Program-made: the position numbers and the translations under genes
Assembly (NCBI RefSeq): GCF_002366715.1
Contig: NZ_DFBS01000023.1
Span: forward strand, 1 to 12,025
DNA: 12,025 bases
Direction of reading: 5' to 3'
DNA from: Halomonas sp. UBA3074
GTDB lineage: Bacteria; Pseudomonadota; Gammaproteobacteria; Pseudomonadales; Halomonadaceae
The notes under the pieces: model-generated
Databases searched by the model: none
What the model saw: the letters and a program-made list of their open reading frames with translations, nothing else
Told to the model about the DNA's origin: nothing
In this document: one piece after another, positions 6,612-12,025 of the stretch
How the letters are laid out: the number at the start of each line of letters is the position of its first letter
Position numbering within the stretch: the stretch's first letter is position 1

Positions 6612-7052
6612 ATGCAACATATGACCACCAAACTTTTGCTCTCGGGTTTCATGCTAATTGGGACGGTCTCCGCTCAAGCGGCGTTACCGCCAGAGGCGAC
6701 ACTGTATAAGAACCCCCAGTGCGGCTGTTGTGACGAATATGCGCGCCATCTTGAGGAACTTGGCGTAGACGTCACCGTTATTGATGACGTCGAGCTGGGT
6801 GATATCAAACAACAGGCGGGTGTTCCCTATGGTCTTGGATCGTGCCATACCATCGAAATCGGCGAGTATTGGATTGAGGGCCATGTTCCGATGGAAGCCG
6901 TACAGGCGCTGTTTGAGCAACAGCCTGATGCAGACGGCATTGGCCTAGCAGGTATGCCCATCGGTACACCGGGGATGCCAGGGCCTCAGGAAGCGCCCTA
7001 TGACGTGTATTCCTTTACGGATCAAGAAGACAAGGCGTTTATGACGCTGTAG
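6612..7052 (+). CDS. copG: DUF411 / CopG-like periplasmic metal-binding protein
   Basis: Secreted protein of 146 residues with a DUF411 thioredoxin-like domain. Seen: signal peptide to about AQA (23); PQCGCC with Cys37, Cys39 and Cys40 (CxCC); GSCHT with Cys78 and His79; IEGHVP with His91; then a Met/Gly/Pro-rich tail (GMPIGTPGMPG). The DUF411 protein CopG of Pseudomonas aeruginosa is known to hold a copper cluster on such cysteines and is thought to act in copper redox handling. An upstream in-frame start at 6546 is possible, but AAGGAG (6597-6602), 9 nt before the ATG at 6612, and the signal peptide that begins there decide for 6612. It is last in an operon with two small membrane genes. 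Domain sure; the name copG is by homology to the family. Confidence 0.85.
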   Translation: MQHMTTKLLLSGFMLIGTVSAQAALPPEATLYKNPQCGCCDEYARHLEELGVDVTVIDDVELGDIKQQAGVPYGLGSCHTIEIGEYWIEGHVPMEAVQALFEQQPDADGIGLAGMPIGTPGMPGPQEAPYDVYSFTDQEDKAFMTL

Positions 7053-7368
7053 TAGGTTTTGGATGACATAATTAGACCTCTTGTACTACATGAGATGTTT
7101 GTTAAGCACCAGGTGTGTTTCGAGATGATTTGAAAATTGGTTGCGTCAGACGCTCTCTAACGTGCGACATGTTCAAGAAATCATCCAGAAATTGGCGGGG
7201 CCTTTCCCAGGGTTCGCTGATACTTTTAAGCATCTTAAATCCAAAAATGAACAGATACCCTGCGAAGCCTCTGTGTTAAATGCTTTTAGCAAGGTCAGTA
7301 TTGGTCACAGTGACTTAGCATAGGTACTATTTGCCACCTTTATGAGTAGCGGTGTCTGTTTTGTCGGT
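7053..7368. other. Intergenic stretch, no supported gene
   Basis: Between the DUF411 gene and the hairpin. A 60-codon frame with a TTG start (7141-7323, plus) is open but has no good Shine-Dalgarno and no recognisable motif, so it is not called. No repeats or RNA genes were seen. Confidence 0.5.
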
Positions 7369-7405
7369 AAGAGCAACCTGTACACCCCGTGTGCAGGTTG
7401 CTCTT
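7369..7405. terminator. Long hairpin, probable bidirectional terminator
   Basis: AAGAGCAACCTG (7369-7380) pairs perfectly with CAGGTTGCTCTT (7394-7405). Inside, a T-G wobble and ACAC/GTGT extend the stem to 17 bp around a CCC loop. It lies between two converging genes, where a shared terminator is expected. The T runs on either side are short (CTCTT one way, and the mirror the other), so it is not a textbook intrinsic terminator, but the stem is very stable. Confidence 0.65.
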
Positions 7406-7433
7406 CTGACGAAGAGCCGATACGGCCATCCCT

Positions 7434-8354
7434 TCAGTGGCGGGCGAGAATCTTCGCTGCGATGGGCGAAGTGATCATTTGAATCACGGCAAAAAAAGCG
7501 GCTGGAATCGCGATCTCTGATGGCAAGCCGGAAGCAGCGACAAACGCTGCAGCGATGCTGAATTCCTTTTTACTGACCGTGAAAAGATAGGTAATCACCT
7601 CTTTGCGATCAGAGGTGAGTAACCGTGAGGACATACCTACCAGGTACCCAATCAAATTGAGGCACAGGGCCGCGCCCGCAATCACAAACGCATACCAGCC
7701 ATAGCCAATGATCGTGGTGGCATTCGGCCCGACCACGGCGAGTAGGATCAGCAGATACAGAATCGACCCTATCCCTGCATACGCTGAATCATGCCGTGCA
7801 AAGAAAGCCGAGAACTTTGTACGCAAGCTGACCCCAATCACGGTAGGAAGAAGCACGATTAGTGTTAATTCAAGAATAATTGATCCAAGCGGCACGTCTA
7901 ACTGAAGGCCGGTGAGCCATAAAAACAGGAAGGGAACAATAAACGGACATAACGCGGTGTTGACTGCGTTGAAAACAGCGGCAAGCGCCACATTGCCTTT
8001 CGCCATCAGTACCAAAAGAGGAGAGGACACATCTGTCGGCAGCGTGCCGAGCAAGGTTTGGCCAGCAGCCAGCGGGCCGCTTCCAAAAAATAGACGGCCC
8101 GTTAGCCACCCGGCAATCGACATAGGCCCATAGACCAGCCCCAATGCCAACAACTGCCGTGACGGCTTTCGGAACACGATGCGAACTGCATGCGCATCGA
8201 ATGTGAGGCTGATAATCAACATCAGTAATGCCAGTAATGGCCCAATCGCGAACTTAAGCATTATTCCGGTGGCCGGAAAGAGTAAGCCTCCCCCCGCGAC
8301 GACGATTACAAACCAGACAAGGTGCGCCTCGACAAAATAAATGAATCTACCCAT
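7434..8354 (-). CDS. Bile acid:sodium symporter (BASS) family transporter
   Basis: Integral membrane protein of 306 residues with about nine hydrophobic segments. The signature GTLPTDVSSPLLVLMAKGNVALAAVFNAVNT (residues about 103-133) matches the crossover-helix region of the BASS family, in which an SP motif and a GNVALS-like motif flank the sodium and substrate site; a second family region is SKKEFSIAAAF near the C-terminus. BASS proteins in bacteria carry bile acids, pantoate, organic acids or other anions; the substrate here cannot be read. It stands alone on the minus strand between two plus-strand metal operons. No clear Shine-Dalgarno precedes the ATG. ACR3-type arsenite carriers are distant relatives, but their conserved Cys motif is not seen. 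Confidence 0.75.
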   Translation of the reverse strand: MGRFIYFVEAHLVWFVIVVAGGGLLFPATGIMLKFAIGPLLALLMLIISLTFDAHAVRIVFRKPSRQLLALGLVYGPMSIAGWLTGRLFFGSGPLAAGQTLLGTLPTDVSSPLLVLMAKGNVALAAVFNAVNTALCPFIVPFLFLWLTGLQLDVPLGSIILELTLIVLLPTVIGVSLRTKFSAFFARHDSAYAGIGSILYLLILLAVVGPNATTIIGYGWYAFVIAGAALCLNLIGYLVGMSSRLLTSDRKEVITYLFTVSKKEFSIAAAFVAASGLPSEIAIPAAFFAVIQMITSPIAAKILARH

Positions 8355-8495
8355 GGTGGATTGGACGTTACCGGTTGAAGTGGATTGAGCCCCGCACCTA
8401 AAACATGATCACCTTCGGCCCAGCACACAAAGGCTCGCTTGGTAGCTAGGGACGTGCTTCCCAATCCAGCGATGCAAATAGATAATGCTCAAGGG

Positions 8496-8526
8496 TTGAA
8501 GCTTTAGTTGCTAGAGGTTTTATAGT
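8496..8526 (+). promoter_or_regulatory. Candidate MerR-family promoter of the CDF exporter
   Basis: TTGAAG (8496-8501) and TATAGT (8521-8526) are separated by 19 bases. The spacer contains a dyad CTTTAG-TTG-CTAGAG (8502-8516; 5 of 6 positions pair). From memory this resembles the operators of lead/cadmium-type MerR regulators (PbrR/CadR), which carry CTATAG...CTAGAG-like arms. The -10 ends 33 bases before the exporter start codon. The regulator is not encoded in the window. Confidence 0.5.
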
Positions 8527-8559
8527 ACCAAGAACAGATAATTCGAGAGAAGGTAACAG

Positions 8560-9474
8560 ATGGGACATCATCATGATCATCCCCACATTGATCCTGCCTC
8601 TGGCGACCGGCGCGTCAGCATCTCCATTTGGGCCAATGGGCTCTTAACCATCGCTCAAATCGTCGGTGGCATTATGGCGGGGAGCCTATCGCTGATCGCT
8701 GATGCGTTACATAACTTTTCTGACATGGCAGCATTAGTCATTGCCTTTGCTGCTCGTAAAATCGCCAGACGGCCTGCCGATGCGCATATGACCTTTGGCT
8801 ATGGCCGCATCGAGATAGTGGCAGCACTCATCAATTACACCACCCTCATTATTGTCGGCGTCTACCTGATTTACGAAGGCGCTATGCGGATGATCGATCC
8901 CCCTGAGATAGAGGGATGGACGATCGTGATTATTGGTGGCGTCGCGCTCGTCGTCGATGCCCTTACCGCCATGCTCACGTGGTCAATGCAAAAAGAGAGT
9001 GTCAATATCCGCGCCCTTTTTCTGCATAACTTATCGGATGCGTTTGCCTCCATCGCCGTGATTATCGGTGGTTCGCTTATTTTACTGTACGACATGCGCT
9101 GGGTAGACCCCGCGATCACGATAGGGATTGCGCTATATATTCTTTACCTAGCCTTCTCTGAAATTGGCGGCCCTATCCGTACGCTAATGCTGGGATCTCC
9201 CCCGGACATTGACGGGCAGGCAGTCGTTGAGACCGTACGAGATATCGAGGGAGTCCAGGATATTCACCATGTGCATCTATGGCAGATGCAGGAAAACATG
9301 GCAGCCCTTGACTGTCACGTGGTTCTGACAGAAACCGGCTGGCAGCAGCTTGAATCCGTCAAAGCAGAGATCAAGGAGCAGCTTAAAATGCGCTTCAATA
9401 TTGCTCATTCCAGCCTAGAGTTTGAGCATAGTGACCACGCGCATCAAAATGCCAATCTATATGGGCATGAGTGA
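8560..9474 (+). CDS. CDF-family cation diffusion facilitator (probable Zn/Cd/Co exporter)
   Basis: Inner-membrane metal/proton antiporter of 304 residues with six membrane helices. Seen: His-rich N-terminus (GHHHDHPH); HNFSD in helix 2 (His51, Asp55) and HNLSD in helix 5 (His156, Asp160), the HxxxD pair that forms the transport site and is typical of zinc-selecting CDF proteins (CzcD/ZitB type); a cytoplasmic C-terminal domain (from about 212) with HHVHLWQM and CHVVL; and a His-rich tail (HSDHAHQ). GAAGG lies about 8 nt before the ATG. The MerR-type promoter upstream suggests metal induction. Selectivity among Zn, Cd and Co is not settled by sequence alone. Confidence 0.92.
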   Translation: MGHHHDHPHIDPASGDRRVSISIWANGLLTIAQIVGGIMAGSLSLIADALHNFSDMAALVIAFAARKIARRPADAHMTFGYGRIEIVAALINYTTLIIVGVYLIYEGAMRMIDPPEIEGWTIVIIGGVALVVDALTAMLTWSMQKESVNIRALFLHNLSDAFASIAVIIGGSLILLYDMRWVDPAITIGIALYILYLAFSEIGGPIRTLMLGSPPDIDGQAVVETVRDIEGVQDIHHVHLWQMQENMAALDCHVVLTETGWQQLESVKAEIKEQLKMRFNIAHSSLEFEHSDHAHQNANLYGHE

Positions 9475-9586
9475 CAGACCGAGGCCGGCTCCCGGCTCAG
9501 GTTGGTAGTGGGGGCTTACTCCCATAGCGATTGGCTTGTTTTTCAACCCGACTTTTCCACCCCATCATTGAGACAGAGAGTGAAAC

Positions 9587-10264
9587 ATGTTCAAAAAAGC
9601 GTCTTTTATATTGGCCGGCACATTATTGCTGACCGCTGCGATCGTCGCCGTATCAAAACCTGCCCTCCTGGACATGCAGGCTCAGGCAGCAAAAGAGAAT
9701 GGTGTCCAGGCCGAGGACTCACTGGTACGTTCACACTCCCCCATTTTGGGTCGAGAAGACGCGCCGGTGACGATTGTGGAATTCTTCGATCCGGCTTGCG
9801 AAGCCTGCCGTGCCTTCTACCCCCTGACAAAAAGTATTCTGGAAACCTACCCAGAAAAAGTGCGGCTCATCGTGCGCTACACTCCTTTCCACGGCGACGT
9901 ATCGGACAAGGCCATTCGGGTATTAGAAGTTGCTCGTCGTCAGGGCGTCTTTGAACCGGTACTGGAGAGGCTGCTGGCTCGCCAGGATCAATGGGCTTCA
10001 CATGGCAGTTTTGATGAATCCGCTATCCTCGATATCGCGAGCCAAGGAGGCCTTGATTTAGCGGCTGCCGAAGAGCAACTGACTTCTGCTGAGGTGCAGG
10101 CGGTGATTGACCAAGACATGGCGGATGTCAGAGCCAATCAGATTCGCCAAACACCCACCTTTTTTGTCAATGGCGAGCCTTTAGACCCCTTTGGTATGCA
10201 AGAGCTGATTGATGCCGTTGAGAGTGAAGTAGCGGAGATCTCTGGGGAAGAGGATGGCCAGTGA
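9587..10264 (+). CDS. DsbA-like periplasmic thiol-disulfide oxidoreductase
   Basis: Periplasmic thioredoxin-fold protein of 225 residues. Seen: N-terminal signal or anchor segment (about 6-23); VTIVEFFDPACEACRAF with the CEAC active site (Cys71, Cys74); helical insert at about 100-180; QTPTFFVN with the cis-proline Pro190; and an acidic tail. The layout fits the DsbA/DsbG-like thioredoxin_4 families, oxidising or repairing thiols in exported proteins. It starts 112 bases after the CDF gene with AGAGAG about 7 nt upstream, and it overlaps the next gene by one base (TGATG), so the two are co-translated. Its substrate may be the neighbouring M23 protein or a Cys-containing metal protein such as the DUF411 product; that is inference. 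Confidence 0.85.
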   Translation: MFKKASFILAGTLLLTAAIVAVSKPALLDMQAQAAKENGVQAEDSLVRSHSPILGREDAPVTIVEFFDPACEACRAFYPLTKSILETYPEKVRLIVRYTPFHGDVSDKAIRVLEVARRQGVFEPVLERLLARQDQWASHGSFDESAILDIASQGGLDLAAAEEQLTSAEVQAVIDQDMADVRANQIRQTPTFFVNGEPLDPFGMQELIDAVESEVAEISGEEDGQ

Positions 10265-11253
10265 TGCAGCGCTGGTGGTTACTAGGCTTTGTGGGCTTTT
10301 ACCCCTTGCTAGCCGAAGCCAATTGGCAAACGCATCTGTCATTGCCGCCGTCTGAACTTAGCCCTGTCAAGTTACAGGCGGCTAGCGAGCAAGAAGGCAC
10401 ATTACCGCTCGATAGCGTTGATACCCTAACCTTTGGGCGTGATGTCGTCATTAATACCACTCTCTACGAGGCCTTGGCAGCAGAAGGTGTCCCAACGCGT
10501 TTCGCCACTAAACTGGAAACACTGCTCAGCGAGTTTATAGCAGCGCCGCTGGAGTTTTCTGGCAGTGAACGTATTCAATTAGTGTGGGAGGAAGATCGAC
10601 GCCAGGACGGCGCCCGTGTTGGGCCACCACGCCTCAGTTATGCCGCTCTGCCTGATCAGGCAGAGCCCTTGGAGGTCATATGGCCGGTCACCCAAAAGGG
10701 GGACGTAGCTCTTTTCAAAAGCGACACACTGCTAGGCACGTTGCGGTTGCCCGTGCTTAGTGCCCGCTTAACGTCTCGCTTTGGGAATCGGCGACATCCT
10801 GTGTATGGAGGGATGCGTCCTCATAATGGAATTGACTTGGCTGCGCCGACAGGAACGCCGGTCATTGCCACCGCACCTGGGCGCGTATTCTTTATGGGTC
10901 GCCAAGGGGGATATGGGCAGGTGATCGAGGTGGAGCACGACACAGGGGCCATTAGTCGCTACACACACCTTAGCCGATTCTCCCCACAGCTAGTGGTTGG
11001 GGATTTAGTCAATGCGGGAGAGTCGCTCGGAGAGGTAGGTTCCTCCGGGGTCGCCACGGGCCCCAACCTGCATTACGAAGTGAGAGTCAATAACCAGCCT
11101 GTTGATCCCCTTGGTCAAGGTCAACGCATCATGTTGGGTGAGCAGCCGACTCAAGGTGAATATCAAGCGTCACTTTACGAGGCAAGAGATCGCTTGGAAC
11201 AAGCTATCGGCACGGCGTCCATTTATGACTTGATCTCGTTTAACGAGCCGTAA
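10264..11253 (+). CDS. M23 (LytM-type) peptidase-like protein with an altered active-site motif
   Basis: Exported protein of 329 residues. Seen: short signal peptide (MQRWWLLGFVGFYPLLAEA); an N-terminal region (about 20-165) of unknown fold; then a complete M23 domain (about 167-285). Zinc ligands His187 and Asp191 (in HNGIDLAAP) and His270 (in NLHYEVR) are present, as is the YTHLS His235. The first His of the usual HLH motif is Asn268, one of the two catalytic histidines of LytM-type enzymes, so hydrolysis may be weak or lost (EnvC-like activators also have degenerate sites). AAGAGGA upstream favours the ATG at 10264; a GTG at 10261 is possible. It is coupled to the DsbA-like gene. A peptidoglycan role is family knowledge; a metal link is only by context. 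Confidence 0.88.
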   Translation: MQRWWLLGFVGFYPLLAEANWQTHLSLPPSELSPVKLQAASEQEGTLPLDSVDTLTFGRDVVINTTLYEALAAEGVPTRFATKLETLLSEFIAAPLEFSGSERIQLVWEEDRRQDGARVGPPRLSYAALPDQAEPLEVIWPVTQKGDVALFKSDTLLGTLRLPVLSARLTSRFGNRRHPVYGGMRPHNGIDLAAPTGTPVIATAPGRVFFMGRQGGYGQVIEVEHDTGAISRYTHLSRFSPQLVVGDLVNAGESLGEVGSSGVATGPNLHYEVRVNNQPVDPLGQGQRIMLGEQPTQGEYQASLYEARDRLEQAIGTASIYDLISFNEP

Positions 11254-11365
11254 CCACCCGTGCTTAGCAACGTTGCATGGATTGTTAGTAACGTGAACGT
11301 GTGCTTGCCTCGTTATGGAACCCTAGCGCTGTGATCACTCATCTACCACAAGACAGGTAATCGGT

Positions 11366-12025
11366 ATGGAAGAGGTTTCTCTCGTCACCATGGGGGTATT
11401 GGGAAGCCTTGCCGCGGGCTTGATGACGGCTGTCGGGGCGCTTCCTGTCTTGTTTACCAAAAGACCGAATCGTGGTGTTCGCGATTTAGCGTTGGGGTTC
11501 GCCGCTGGCGTCATGCTAGCGGCCTCTTTCTTCTCACTGATCATACCCTCCTTAGAAGCCTCGGAGCTGCGTTACGGAGGTAGCGTGGTACCTGCTGCCA
11601 TTGCCTGTGCGGCCATCTTGCTAGGGATTGGAATGGTCGCACTACTGAACGAACTCTTACCTCATGAGCACTTCGAACAGGGGCGAGAAGGGCCAGAGGC
11701 TGCCTCACTACGTCGTATCTGGTTGTTTATTATTGCCATTACGATACACAACCTGCCAGAAGGGCTGGCCGTTGGCGTGGCCTTCGGCGCAGGGGGAAGC
11801 GAAGGAGGCATTCCACTAGCGATTGGCATTGGACTTCAGAATGCCCCAGAAGGACTGGCCGTAGCAGTATCACTGCTAGGCGTGGGCTATTCACGTTGGC
11901 GGTCATGGACGATTGCCGCCCTTACGGGGCTTGTTGAGCCGTTGGGTGGCTTATTAGGCGCTGGAGTCATCAGCATGTCACAAGCGCTACTGCCCTGGGG
12001 GTTGGCCTTTGCGGCGGGAGCGATG
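11366..12025 (+). CDS. ZIP-family metal transporter (ZupT/GufA-like), cut by the window end
   Basis: Membrane protein; 220 residues visible with no stop, so the 3' end lies beyond the window. Seen: hydrophobic helices; a His/Glu-rich loop (PHEHFEQGREGPE, about 99-111); helix 4 with HNLPEGLAVG (His128, Asn129, Glu132); helix 5 with LQNAPEGLAVA (Gln158, Asn159, Glu162), where many ZIP proteins have His in place of Gln; and Glu191. These are the metal-path residues of ZIP transporters, which move Zn, Fe, Mn or Co into the cytoplasm. The ATG at 11366 has only a weak AGG upstream. The 112-base gap from the peptidase gene makes a separate promoter possible, but none is obvious. The partner context is the CDF exporter on the same strand. 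Confidence 0.88.
   Translation, partial: MEEVSLVTMGVLGSLAAGLMTAVGALPVLFTKRPNRGVRDLALGFAAGVMLAASFFSLIIPSLEASELRYGGSVVPAAIACAAILLGIGMVALLNELLPHEHFEQGREGPEAASLRRIWLFIIAITIHNLPEGLAVGVAFGAGGSEGGIPLAIGIGLQNAPEGLAVAVSLLGVGYSRWRSWTIAALTGLVEPLGGLLGAGVISMSQALLPWGLAFAAGAM

Noticed and set aside
7141..7323. 60-codon plus-strand frame with a TTG start
   Set aside because: No convincing Shine-Dalgarno, no recognised motif, and it lies alone between converging genes; likely chance.
9479..9497. GCCGG-CTC-CCGGC hairpin after the CDF gene
   Set aside because: Only a 5-bp stem with no T run after it; too weak to call a terminator.
9502..9954. 150-codon plus-strand frame overlapping the DsbA-like gene
   Set aside because: The real frame here has CxxC, cis-Pro and a signal peptide; the other frame has low-complexity Arg/Ser/Pro and no domain.
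11270..11279. GCAACGTTGC palindrome before the ZIP gene
   Set aside because: A 10-bp perfect palindrome alone is expected by chance at low rate and does not match a Zur or Fur box I can recognise.

Overview
The window is a periplasmic copper and metal-homeostasis locus from a Gram-negative bacterium. Twin-arginine and Sec signal peptides, a PcoA/CopA-type oxidase, CopC/CopD and a DsbA-like protein point to a gammaproteobacterium. A marine or halophilic group such as Halomonadaceae is plausible, but this is inferred from protein style and was not tested by any search.

Left part (1-5924, all minus strand): the copper block. It holds a Tat-exported multicopper oxidase (copA) with a Met-rich insert; an OmpR-type response regulator and its sensor kinase; a secreted cupredoxin with Met/His repeats that leads the regulator operon; and a copC-copD pair. 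copA is broken by an apparent one-base insertion near position 59, inside its C-terminal copper-ligand motif.

Middle (5925-7433): a mostly non-coding region of about 440 bases, then a plus-strand operon of two very small membrane-type proteins and a DUF411 (CopG-like) CxCC protein. This operon sits behind a promoter with a 19-bp spacer and a central dyad, the layout of MerR-family metal-regulated promoters. A long hairpin closes this part.

Right part (7434-12025): a minus-strand bile-acid/sodium-symporter-family membrane protein; a plus-strand CDF metal exporter with a second 19-bp-spacer promoter; a DsbA-like thiol protein overlapping an M23 peptidase-like gene; and a ZIP-family metal transporter cut by the window end.

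The most notable regulatory signal is a 17-bp direct repeat (two CTGAA half sites, 11-bp period) present three times. It lies upstream of copA, of the cupredoxin-regulator-kinase operon and of copC-copD, always in the same orientation and always 9 nt from the predicted -10 hexamer. It is the best candidate for the operator of the encoded two-component system, which would make the copper block one autoregulated regulon. The two MerR-type promoters suggest that a second regulator, not encoded here, controls the small-protein/DUF411 operon and the CDF exporter.
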